The position numbers were made by a program, and so were the translations under genes. Of a stretch of DNA of 39,203 nucleotides, positions 31,989 to 39,203 are shown one piece after another. The DNA comes from Opitutia bacterium (lineage in GTDB: Bacteria > Verrucomicrobiota > Verrucomicrobiia > Opitutales > Opitutaceae). Location of the stretch: positions 1-39,203 of the forward strand of contig CANJCM010000042.1 in NCBI GenBank assembly GCA_947472765.1, in the 5' to 3' direction. Positions within the stretch are counted from its first letter, which is position 1; every line of letters starts with the position of its first letter. The notes beneath the pieces were generated by a model. The model did no database searches and was not told the DNA's origin. It saw nothing but the letters and a program-made list of their open reading frames with translations.

Positions 31989-33182
31989 TCAAGCCAGACG
32001 GCGGGGAAGTACGAGGATGAAGCAGCTGCCGCCCGCGGCGGCGGGCTCGAGGCGGATGGTGCCACCGAGCAGCTGCGTTATCCGTTTCACGATGCTGAGA
32101 CCAAGGCCGGTGCCCTTGATCGTGCCGACGTTGGAGCCGCGCTCAAAGGCCTCGAAGATCCGATCGCGGTCGGTCACGGGAACACCGATGCCGCGGTCCT
32201 CCACCACCAGCCACACCTCGTCGGGTTCGATGCGCCCCCGGGCCGTGATGGGCGTGCCCGCGGGCGAATACCGCGCGGCGTTGCTGAGGAGATTCGAAAC
32301 AATGTGATGCAGGAGGTGAAAGTCGGTCGTCACCTCGGTCTCCTCGCCCGCCCAGCTGAAGGTGAATTCATGCGCCGATCGATCCGCGAGCCGGGCCTCG
32401 TCGACCACCCCCTGCAGGAAATTCCGCAGGTTGACGGGAGCGAGCTCGACCTTGGTGCGGCCGGCATCGATGCGGTTGAGCTGGAGGAGGTCGTCGAGCA
32501 TGGCGGTCGTCCGCTGCAACGAGCTCGTAATCCGTCCGAACATTTCCTCGCGCTTGGGCGGCGTGATTCGATCCAGGTGGCCGCGCAACAGCTCGACCGT
32601 GCCCATGGCCGCGGCAATCGGAGTCCGGAATTCGTGGGAGGTCACCGAGATGAAGCGCGTCTTCATCTCCGACACCTGCCGCTCCTTCTCGAGCAGTCCG
32701 GCCGCCTCCGCCTCGGCGCGCTTCCGGTCGGTGATATCGCGCACGAAGGCCACAAAATCGTCCGGGCCGACTGCGGCTGAGCGCACCTCCACGTCGACCG
32801 ACCCGGCGCCGTCCACCTCGATGATCGTTTCGGCAAACGCGGTGGGGTGCTGCTCCAGGGCCTGTCGGCCGGTCTCCAGCACCGCCACGTACAAGGGCGA
32901 GGGAAGCGCCGTGACCGAACAGGGCGCCAGGCACTCCAGCCGGGCGAGGCGCGTTGCGCCCTTGGCGGCCTGACACTCCAGCAGCTGGCCGGCGCGGTTC
33001 ACGCGGAGCACCATGTCGGGAATCGAGGCGAGCAGGCCTTCGATTTCCCGGGCCCGGGCCGCCAACTCGGCCGTCCGCTGGGCCACCTTCACTTCGAGAT
33101 CCGCGTTGAAGCGCTGGACCTGCGCATAGGCCTCGCGGCGACCGAGGCCCAGCCCGATGGTCCGGGCAATGCTTTCCACCAA
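31989..33182 (-). CDS. Giant sensor kinase of operon 2, downstream fragment (PAS-HisKA-HATPase)
   Basis: The 397-residue frame can start at a GTG at 33182, but its coding-like sequence already begins upstream at about 33254. It continues exactly where the 33089-36346 frame leaves off relative to the 1894-aa paralogue. It holds the end of the GAF-like segment, a coiled coil ('FNADLEVKVAQRTAELAARAREIEGLL'), a PAS domain, HisKA with His183 of the fragment in 'VTSHEFRTPIAAAMG', and HATPase ('HHIVSNLLSNAARYSPAG', 'DRGIGVP', 'GTGLGLSIVKR'). All catalytic motifs are intact, so if expressed alone it would be a soluble kinase without its sensor. Most likely the 3' part of one frameshifted gene spanning 31989-36346. 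Confidence 0.82.
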   Translation of the reverse strand: MVESIARTIGLGLGRREAYAQVQRFNADLEVKVAQRTAELAARAREIEGLLASIPDMVLRVNRAGQLLECQAAKGATRLARLECLAPCSVTALPSPLYVAVLETGRQALEQHPTAFAETIIEVDGAGSVDVEVRSAAVGPDDFVAFVRDITDRKRAEAEAAGLLEKERQVSEMKTRFISVTSHEFRTPIAAAMGTVELLRGHLDRITPPKREEMFGRITSSLQRTTAMLDDLLQLNRIDAGRTKVELAPVNLRNFLQGVVDEARLADRSAHEFTFSWAGEETEVTTDFHLLHHIVSNLLSNAARYSPAGTPITARGRIEPDEVWLVVEDRGIGVPVTDRDRIFEAFERGSNVGTIKGTGLGLSIVKRITQLLGGTIRLEPAAAGGSCFILVLPRRLA

Positions 33183-36100
33183 CCCCGCCTCGCGGGGACC
33201 AAGCGAAGCCTCCAGACCGCCGGTGGGTCGCCGTACATAGCCCAGGGTGACCTGGCCGGCCGGCCGTTGATGCTGATGGCGGTCGTCGTCTCCTCGAGAC
33301 GCTCCCCGGCGGCACCACCCACCTGCCGGTGACCGTCGATCTCGACCACGGCCTGCGAATCGGCCGGTGCACCCGTCAAGCCAGGCAGCTCGGCGGCCAC
33401 TGCGGCCCCGAGGACCGCCGGGGACAATTCGCTCATCTCCAGGGCGACGGCGACATCGTGCAGGAGCTTGAGGCCCGCCGCCGTCTCCAGCAGTTCGGCC
33501 TCCGCCCGCTTGCGCTCGGTGATGTCTTCTTCGAGCGCGAGATAGTGGGTCGCATGACCGGCCGCATCCCTGACCGGAGTGATCAGGGCATGCGCAATAA
33601 ACAGTTCTCCGTTCTTCTTTCGATTCACCAATTCACCCCGCCACACGCCGCCGGCGAGAATGGTCTGCCAGAGCCGGTTAAAGTTCGCCGCCGGTGTCCG
33701 GCCGCTCTTGAGGACGCGGGAGTTTTGCCCGATCGCCTCGGCGGCCGTGAAGCCGGAGAGCTCGGTGAAGCGCTCGTTTACGTACTCGATCCGGCCGCTG
33801 AGGTCGGTGATGATGACCGCGACGGGGCTTTGCTCGACGGCCGTGGAGAGCTGGCGGATTTCCGCCTCCGCCCGCCGCCGGGCCGTGATGTCGTTGAAGA
33901 TGGCGAAGACGCGATACGGGTTGGACTCGCCAGGCCGGAACTCGGGAACGGCATCCACCAGAAGCCAGCGCGTCTCGGGGCGGCTGCCGGAACGAACGCC
34001 CATGACCACGCCATTGATCCGTGTCCCGGTGCGCAGCGCCACCGGGGCCGGATGCTCCTCGCCGGGAAAGGCGCTGCCGTCCTCGCGCAGGGCGCGCCAT
34101 TCGGGATCGATTGAGGTCCGGCCCTGCAGCTGGTCGAGCGACAGGCCGAGGATCGTCGACGCCGCGGAGTTGGCCGCGATGATGGTCCCGGTCGCGTCCT
34201 GGTAAACGACCCCCAGATCCATGTTCTCGAAGAGAGCGCGGTGGCGTTCCTCGCTGGCTCGAACCGCCTCCTCCATCTTCCGACGCTCCGTGATGTCGCT
34301 CCACATCGTCACCAGGTAATCCCGGTCACCGATGGTGATCTTTCGTGCGCCCAGCCGCACCTCGAGAGTGGTGCCGTCCTTCCGGCGATGCCGGGTGTCG
34401 ACGAATCCTCCTACCGGAGACGAGAACGCGTGGATGGCCGAGGCGACCTGTTCGGGGGTGAGACCGACGTCGATGTCGCGAATCGTCAGCCGGGCAAATT
34501 CCTCCTTGGTATAGCCGAGGTTGCGGTGCGCCGCCTGATTGAACTCCGTGAAGCGATTGTCCTTCAGATCGTAGAGGACGATGGAATCCAGGGCCTGATC
34601 AAAGACCGTCGAGATCAGCTGCTCGCGTTGGCGCAGGGCGAGTTCCGCCTCCCGGCGCGCCTGCTCGGCCACCCCGCGCTGGCGCACATGCTCAAGTTGC
34701 TGTCGCCGCCAGAAACCGCGCGCCACCATCCCCGAGCAAAACAGGACGCCAGTGAAAGCGATCCCGATCGACCAGGCATCGGCCCGGACCGGCGCATAGG
34801 CCTCGGCTTGATCGATCTTCGCGAGCACCATCCACGGACTCCCCGGCACCCGTTTCGCCATGCCCAGCACGCGCACATTCCGGTAGTCATGACCGGCCCC
34901 GAGCGTGGCCAGCCGGCCCTGCAACGCCTGCGCGGCGAGCAGGTCGGGAGTCGCGAAAGGCAGTCGCAATTTCAACGCCGCGTCGGGCTGGAAGCGCAGC
35001 TGGCTGAGAAAGAGGACCTGGTCGCCCTCGCGGCGAATCAACAACAGTTCCCCCGACTCCCAGCGGGTCAGCGTTTGGTCAACCAGCGAAAGAACGTGGC
35101 GCCGGGCATCGACGCGGAGAAAGACCGCCCCGACCACCTCCTGGCCGCCCGGCGCGCGCACGGGGGCCAGCACATCGAGCCACACCTCGCCCCCGGGACC
35201 CAACTGCAGATCGTCAAGGATCGCTTCGCCCGCCTGCGGCAGCCTCGCCCGCAAGGCGGACGACGGGAGCGTGACGTTCAACGCTTCCGGTGAGGATGAC
35301 CAAACCGGGACACCGCGCGCATCCAGCACGGAGACGCTGTGGTAGCCGTACGTTCGCTGGATCTCGGTGAGGAATTCGCCCAGGGAAAAATCGGCCGGTG
35401 CGCTCCGCGGATTCCGCCCGAGCGCCGCGATGCTCTCCGCCATCCGCGGAACCCGCAACATCACCCTCGCATCGCCCAGGCGCTCGCGGCGCCACTCCTC
35501 GATTTGGGCGACCTTCAGCTCGAGGAGGTCGGAGAGGTCGTGCTGCAGTTCCTCCTGCCGCGCTTCGACCAGCGAGCGGAGGAAGAAGAAGGTCGCCGCG
35601 AGGACGACGGACAGTAATGCCGCCACCGCGAGCAACAACCAGCCGCCACCGCGCCGTTCAGACTGACGACCTGAATCCGGCGGCGGCTGACCCAGAACGA
35701 TTGCCGTGGTCTCGGGCCAAAGCCCACCGCCCACCGCCAGGGCCGTATGGACGAGGCCAAGCGCCACCGCACCCCAAGAGCTGGCCAGAGGATCCTCCAG
35801 CGCGAACATGGGAAAATTGGCGGCCCGGCTAATCACCGTCGCGATGCACAGCGCGCCCATCGCGAGTGACAGCAGGAGCCCCAACCTCCGCCAGCGCCCG
35901 TGTTGAACCCGAACTATGGCCGACAAAGCCACGAGCCCGGCCGTGATCAAGAGGGCCATCGCCAGAGGGGGCGAGAGACGGAGCCAGGGGCGATCCGAAC
36001 CCAGGAGGGCCAAAGCCTGCTCGGGATCCCACGGACTCGAGGGAGCGAGCAGACTGCGAAGGACGAATCCGATCGATCCCGCGGCGGTGGCCAGAAGCAG

Positions 36101-36346
36101 GATCCACCCCAGCCAGCGCCCGGGGAGCCAGCCGGTGCGGAACAAGGCGCAGGCCACCGCAAGGGCCACGGTCAGCATGGCGCCAGCCGGGATCGTCGGG
36201 GCAGCTTCCGCGACGCCCAGGAAGCCCCGGCCCACGGAAAAAGTCAGACCGAGGACGGCCGCGCCCAGCAGGGCTCCCGCCGACAGCACCTGCTCCCCGC
36301 GGGTGGGCCGCGCGAGCGATTCAGCGGGAAAAGAGGACATGTTCAT
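33089..36346 (-). CDS. Giant sensor kinase of operon 2, upstream sensor fragment
   Basis: 1085 residues from the ATG at 36346 (a second ATG is at 36340). About seven membrane helices within 20-265, a Cache-like domain at about 270-525, a helix near 548, three PAS domains (about 590-970, the last NifL-like) and the start of a GAF-like segment. From about residue 1028 the protein stops resembling the 1894-aa paralogue ('INGRPARSPWAMYG' in place of the expected 'INGRPAGQVTLGYVR'), and the last 55 or so residues are out-of-frame translation. Adding one GGCC unit at 33254-33265 restores a single gene of about 1453 residues. It lacks the PAS-GAF-PAS block that the paralogue has after its last helix. 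Confidence 0.85.
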   Translation of the reverse strand: MNMSSFPAESLARPTRGEQVLSAGALLGAAVLGLTFSVGRGFLGVAEAAPTIPAGAMLTVALAVACALFRTGWLPGRWLGWILLLATAAGSIGFVLRSLLAPSSPWDPEQALALLGSDRPWLRLSPPLAMALLITAGLVALSAIVRVQHGRWRRLGLLLSLAMGALCIATVISRAANFPMFALEDPLASSWGAVALGLVHTALAVGGGLWPETTAIVLGQPPPDSGRQSERRGGGWLLLAVAALLSVVLAATFFFLRSLVEARQEELQHDLSDLLELKVAQIEEWRRERLGDARVMLRVPRMAESIAALGRNPRSAPADFSLGEFLTEIQRTYGYHSVSVLDARGVPVWSSSPEALNVTLPSSALRARLPQAGEAILDDLQLGPGGEVWLDVLAPVRAPGGQEVVGAVFLRVDARRHVLSLVDQTLTRWESGELLLIRREGDQVLFLSQLRFQPDAALKLRLPFATPDLLAAQALQGRLATLGAGHDYRNVRVLGMAKRVPGSPWMVLAKIDQAEAYAPVRADAWSIGIAFTGVLFCSGMVARGFWRRQQLEHVRQRGVAEQARREAELALRQREQLISTVFDQALDSIVLYDLKDNRFTEFNQAAHRNLGYTKEEFARLTIRDIDVGLTPEQVASAIHAFSSPVGGFVDTRHRRKDGTTLEVRLGARKITIGDRDYLVTMWSDITERRKMEEAVRASEERHRALFENMDLGVVYQDATGTIIAANSAASTILGLSLDQLQGRTSIDPEWRALREDGSAFPGEEHPAPVALRTGTRINGVVMGVRSGSRPETRWLLVDAVPEFRPGESNPYRVFAIFNDITARRRAEAEIRQLSTAVEQSPVAVIITDLSGRIEYVNERFTELSGFTAAEAIGQNSRVLKSGRTPAANFNRLWQTILAGGVWRGELVNRKKNGELFIAHALITPVRDAAGHATHYLALEEDITERKRAEAELLETAAGLKLLHDVAVALEMSELSPAVLGAAVAAELPGLTGAPADSQAVVEIDGHRQVGGAAGERLEETTTAISINGRPARSPWAMYGDPPAVWRLRLVPARRGWWKALPGPSGWASVAARPMRRSSASTRISK
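33254..33265. repeat. (GGCC)3 tetranucleotide repeat at the kinase frameshift
   Basis: Three GGCC units sit exactly where the two fragments of the giant kinase change frame. Four units would give the codons GGC CGG CCG GCC GGC CAG (Gly-Arg-Pro-Ala-Gly-Gln), matching the paralogue's ERPAGQ. Three units shift the frame. Confidence 0.8.
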
Positions 36347-36489
36347 CTGATATCAACAACCCCGGGCGGAGAGGGAAGAAAATGTAATCAAAGAGCCGGA
36401 CGGCACGCAGCGCGCCAACTGGAAATACCGGCGCATGCCTTGCGGTGCCGGGCGCTGGAAACGGCAGCGAACCCGGCGGAGGGTGTCAC

Positions 36490-36676
36490 CCCGATCGTCC
36501 CGCTGCTGCGCCCGGAGTGTCAGCAGCGTCCGGACGCGGGCGCACAGTTCCTGGGGCCGGAACGGCTTTGACACGTAGTCGGTCGCCCCGACCTCGAAGC
36601 CACGCACGATGTCCTCGACGGCCGTCTTCGCGGTCAGGAAGGTCGGGCAGCACGAGGTCGATCCGCTCGCCCGCCT
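36490..36676 (-). pseudogene. Remnant of a REC domain (370-aa REC-kinase homologue)
   Basis: Two receiver pieces remain, in different frames: 'GERIDLVLP' near 36650-36672, and 'FLTAKTAVEDIVRGFEVGATDYVSKPFRPQELCARVRTLLTLRAQQRD' (in parts) over about 36490-36640. They match 'GERIDLVLLD' and 'FLTAKTTVEDVVRGFETGGADYVTKPFRP' of the 19484-20596 gene. About 100 bases between them, including the phospho-acceptor Asp, are missing, as are the N-terminus and the whole kinase half. It occupies the same place relative to the giant kinase as the 370-aa gene does in operon 1, so it is the lost counterpart. Confidence 0.8.
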
Positions 36677-36689
36677 TCCACCGGTGGTC

Positions 36690-36840
36690 AGGGCGCTTCG
36701 GGTGTGACCGGCCTCGACAACCTGCCGGTCTTCCAGAACAAACCCGCGGCGTGGCCGTCGGCCAGTTCTGGGTCGAAACGGGCAGTGGCGAAATGTTCCG
36801 GATGATGGAACACAACAACGACCAAGTCTTTTCCTGTTAG
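36690..36840 (+). pseudogene. Remnant of a collagen-like gene 3' end
   Basis: Reads 'QGASGVTGLDNLPVFQNKPAA', then after a frameshift 'VAVGQFWVETGSGEMFRMMEHNNDQVFSC' and TAG at 36838-36840. It aligns with 'QGATGVTGLQNLPIYQNKPAA' ... 'VAVGQYWVHEGSGQVLRMMDQN' of the 29103-29684 gene. Thirteen bases are missing between two GCGGC/CCGGC-like sites, and the 5' two-thirds of the gene are absent. It abuts the REC remnant on the other strand. Confidence 0.8.
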
Positions 36841-36848
36841 CTGGCTTC

Positions 36849-36880
36849 AGCGGACGGGAACATTCACCCGTCCGCTTTTT
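36849..36880 (+). terminator. Terminator after the collagen-gene remnant
   Basis: AGCGGACGGG (36849-36858) pairs perfectly with CCCGTCCGCT (36867-36876), followed by a T-run at 36876-36880. Same hairpin as 29706-29737. Confidence 0.88.
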
Positions 36881-36930
36881 ATGTCCCAATTCCGGAGGCC
36901 GGGCGGCCCGGGTTGGCGACCGCACCACCG

Positions 36931-37416
36931 TCAGCTCGACCCCGACTTCAACCACGCCACCGGATATTTGTGGCGGCGGGTCGTGCGGTGATAAACCACC
37001 GCGATCGCAATCAACGCGACGGTGCTCGCCAGCGTCGAGAGCAGGAAAACGCCCCACGCCGGCTTGGTCAGGAAAACGATCATCGCGTTCGAACCGGCCG
37101 GTGGATGCAACGTGCGCGTCAGCATCATGAAGCCGATCCCGAGGCCAGTCGCCACGCCGACGCCCCACCAGGGCGAACCGAACAGCGCGAGACAGGCCAG
37201 CGCGATCACCGAAGCCGAAAGATGGCCCAGCACCACGCTCCGCGGCTGGGACAACGGCGCCTCGGGCAGGACGAAGATCAGCAGCGCCGACGCTCCGACT
37301 GAACCGAGCAGGAACACGCTCTGCGTCTTGGACGCGAGGTAGGACAACGTGGAAAGCGCCACCACGGTCCCGCCCACGGCGAATGCGATGTGCGATTTGC
37401 GGAACGTCTGCGACAT
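36931..37416 (-). CDS. HPP family integral membrane protein
   Basis: 161 residues from the ATG at 37416 ('MSQTFRKSHIAFAVGG'); a TTG six codons upstream is possible but less likely. Four to five membrane helices (about 12-28, 35-52, 62-82, 83-100, 122-145) surround the family signature 'TRTLHPPAGSNAMIVFL'. HPP proteins are four- or five-helix membrane proteins; some have been linked to nitrite transport in phototrophs, but the general role is unsettled. It ends convergently with the collagen-gene remnant and its terminator. The length is normal for family members lacking a CBS domain. Confidence 0.9.
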   Translation of the reverse strand: MSQTFRKSHIAFAVGGTVVALSTLSYLASKTQSVFLLGSVGASALLIFVLPEAPLSQPRSVVLGHLSASVIALACLALFGSPWWGVGVATGLGIGFMMLTRTLHPPAGSNAMIVFLTKPAWGVFLLSTLASTVALIAIAVVYHRTTRRHKYPVAWLKSGSS

Positions 37417-37756
37417 GGCGGAACTGACGACCAAATCAGGCTGTACCCGGGGTGCCAGTACATAAACCGGGCCGGGTTTGCGCCGGAATCCAGGAAGCGA
37501 GGAATCAGACCCAACCTGTTCCCATCCCGCGGCTCCACTCGGTGAAATCGGTGCACTCGGTCGTTAAGCTCCGGAATTTTTAACCACGGAGGGCGCAGAA
37601 TGCACCGAGTGCGCCGCCTTCGGCCCCAAGTCCTTCAAACGGCAGCCCACCCTGCTCGTTCCTGGCTTCCTGGTTTCAGGCTCCGTCTGAATCGGTCCGG
37701 CTCAAGCAGGAAGCAGGTTCCACCAATCCAAAGGCGAGTTTCGGAAATTAACGGCG
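37417..37756. other. Intergenic region with degenerate tandem units
   Basis: No gene seen. 37537-37567 has ACTCGGTG/ATCGGTGC/ACTCGGTC units, and 37580-37610 has a partly reverse-complementary arm (CCACGGAGG, GCGCAG, GCACCGAGT). It is another, more decayed, inverted-repeat element. Confidence 0.6.
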
Positions 37757-38998
37757 TCAGTCACTCCACGCCGCCTCAAGCGCCACGGCCGCGCGCAGGA
37801 GCCTCCCCTCGTGACCGACGTCAGCCGTCATCTGCAAACCCATCGGCATGCCGTCGCCCACCGGCATCGGTACCGAAATCGCCGGCGTGCCGAGCGCGGT
37901 CCACGGCGCGTTCATCCGCGGATCGCCGGTCGCACCCAGTCCAACCGGCGCCGGACCGAGCGAGGCCGGCGTGAGGATAACCGGCGTGGCCCGGAATTGC
38001 GCCGCCAGGTGCAGCTTCCATTCCGCGATGTCGCGCCGCGCCGACTCGTATTTTTCCGCCGGCATCGCGAGGCCGATCGCCACCAGGTCCCCCAGCGGCC
38101 CGAGTTGCTCGCGATGGTCGCGGAAGTGGCGCTCGTGGATCCGCGCGGCCTCGTACTGCATCACCGTGCGAACGGCGGCTTCGAGCGTCGACTGCATCGT
38201 GCGAAGATCGACCGGTTCAATCCGGAGGCCCGCGCGGCGGCAGCGATCGAGCGTGGCGTTGAACACGGCCGCCATCGCCGGCTCGACATTGGGCAGCGGC
38301 GACACGGCACCGAACACGAAGTCCGCGGGCTCCTCGACCGACCACCCGAGGGCGGACCACAGCGCCGCCATGTCCGCGGCCGTCGCGGTGAAAAAGCCCA
38401 CCGTGTCGAGACTCGGCGCGAAGGGATAAACGCCCTCGGTCGGCAGCAGACCGAAACTCGGCTTGAAACCCGTGACGCCACAAAATGACGCCGGCCGCAG
38501 CACGGATCCCGCCGTCTGCGTCCCGAGGGCCAGCGGCACCATGCCGGCGGCGACCGCGGCGGCCGAGCCGCTCGAGCTGCCGCCCGGAGTGTGGGCGGGG
38601 TTGCGCGGGTTGCGCGTAATCGTCGGCGTGAAATACGCGAAGGCCGTGCTCCGGGTCGTGCCGAAGATCTGGGCGCCGGCCTGGCGCAGCTGTTGCACGA
38701 TGGCCGCGTCCTCCGTCGCGATCCGGCCGTGATAGATGGGTGAACCGTACTCGGTCGCGAGTCCCCTCGTCTCGATGATCTCCTTCACCCCCACCGGAAT
38801 GCCGGCGAGCGGTCCGCCACCCGAGGCCGCCTGCGGCGCGAACTGCTGCCACGCCTGCAACGTCGGCTCCAGTTCGTGAATACGAGTCCGGCAGGCGGCG
38901 CCGAGCGCCGAGCGCCCCGCCGGATCCGCGGCGAGCCAGTCGATGAGGCGGGAGGGACGCGCCTCGGGGGGCCGGGATGACGAGGGCTCGGGGGACAT
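37757..38998 (-). CDS. Amidase-signature family hydrolase
   Basis: 413 residues from the ATG at 38998 ('MSPEPSSSRPPEARPSRLIDW'). The open frame reaches 39184, but the extra 62 residues are not family-like. The Lys-Ser-Ser catalytic machinery is visible: Lys72 in 'GIPVGVKEIIET', the cis-Ser near 141 in 'TPGGSSSGSAAAVAAG', and nucleophile Ser165 in 'GTQTAGSVLRPASF'. A typical C-terminal 'ALGTPAISVPM' near 375 completes the fold. Amidase-signature enzymes cleave carboxamides or carry out related transfers. No GatB or GatC gene is nearby, and the sequence is shorter than usual GatA, so a stand-alone cytosolic amidase is likelier than a tRNA amidotransferase. Substrate unknown. Confidence 0.92.
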   Translation of the reverse strand: MSPEPSSSRPPEARPSRLIDWLAADPAGRSALGAACRTRIHELEPTLQAWQQFAPQAASGGGPLAGIPVGVKEIIETRGLATEYGSPIYHGRIATEDAAIVQQLRQAGAQIFGTTRSTAFAYFTPTITRNPRNPAHTPGGSSSGSAAAVAAGMVPLALGTQTAGSVLRPASFCGVTGFKPSFGLLPTEGVYPFAPSLDTVGFFTATAADMAALWSALGWSVEEPADFVFGAVSPLPNVEPAMAAVFNATLDRCRRAGLRIEPVDLRTMQSTLEAAVRTVMQYEAARIHERHFRDHREQLGPLGDLVAIGLAMPAEKYESARRDIAEWKLHLAAQFRATPVILTPASLGPAPVGLGATGDPRMNAPWTALGTPAISVPMPVGDGMPMGLQMTADVGHEGRLLRAAVALEAAWSD

Positions 38999-39160
38999 TG
39001 ACGCGAGCAGAAGGGAAGGCCCCGGGCAAAAGAAGGAAGAAATTACCCGAGAAACAGGCGTTGGAACGGCACCTCGCAGAAAACACCTCATCCCTTCCGT
39101 CGCGGATCCAATCGATTGAGACTCGCCCAATGGACTGATGCAGATTGGCCCGCCAATCCT

Positions 39161-39199
39161 CCCGCTGCTCACGCAGCGGGCCACGACTGAAACGTGGCC
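39161..39199 (-). repeat. Two adjacent palindromes at the window edge
   Basis: On the minus strand a hairpin GGCCACG/CGTGGCC (39179-39199) abuts a GTGG-headed hairpin with stem CCCGCTGC/GCAGCGGG and loop GTGA (39161-39184). The second is the same hairpin as at 7825-7848. Confidence 0.75.
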
Positions 39200-39203
39200 C
39201 TGC

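Noticed and set aside
37757-38998. Amidase as GatA of the tRNA-dependent amidotransferase
   Set aside because: No gatB or gatC nearby, shorter than usual GatA, and no GatA-specific features recognised.

Overview
The window looks like a chromosomal segment of a high-GC member of the Verrucomicrobiota, most likely Opitutaceae-like. The basis is the PVC-type cytochrome c/propeller dehydrogenase at the left, the protein family mix, and intergenic spaces packed with short palindromes. No rRNA, tRNA, CRISPR array, integrase or transposase gene was seen.

Left part (1-12.3 kb): mostly metabolism. It holds the start of an aldehyde dehydrogenase (minus strand, cut by the window edge), a secreted PVC-type propeller/HEAT/cytochrome c dehydrogenase, a Tat-exported sugar phosphate isomerase/epimerase-like TIM barrel, malate dehydrogenase with a strong terminator, an unrecognised 234-aa protein, a tiny membrane protein, a Nudix hydrolase, a very long tandem-duplicated UxaA-type altronate/galactarate dehydratase, and a SEC-C membrane protein. 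Several gaps contain repetitive extragenic palindromes: one family with a GTAG head and CTCGT loop, one with a TGGAGGG head, and one with a GTGG head. Larger inverted-repeat elements of 130-180 bp are also present, and two of them enclose one of these palindromes or a pair of them.

Middle part (12.3-27.2 kb): one minus-strand phosphorelay operon, in transcription order: an 1802-aa hybrid kinase (HAMP, GAF, several PAS, HisKA, HATPase, two REC, HPt), a 370-aa REC-kinase, an 1894-aa membrane/Cache/multi-PAS kinase, a 129-aa internally deleted REC remnant, and a 360-aa REC-kinase. The last four are joined by ATGA stop/start overlaps. A LuxR/NarL-type response regulator diverges from the operon head and is the only DNA-binding regulator recognised, so it is the likely output.

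27.2-29.1 kb is a strip of broken or orphan genes (outer-membrane barrel fragment, small secreted protein, TPR gene with two frameshifts). 29.1-36.9 kb holds a collagen-like secreted protein gene followed by a second, paralogous copy of the phosphorelay operon. Decay differs between the copies. Copy 2 keeps the full-length 358-aa REC-kinase that is deleted in copy 1. In copy 2 the big kinase is frameshifted at a (GGCC)3 repeat, and the gene matching copy 1's 370-aa REC-kinase is reduced to a scrap fused to a second, broken collagen-gene end. The two collagen-gene ends with their terminators form direct repeats bracketing copy 2.

Right end (36.9-39.2 kb): an HPP-family membrane protein and an amidase-signature enzyme, both minus strand, then another palindrome pair at the edge. 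Domain borders are estimated by eye from the translated sequence; no database search was possible.
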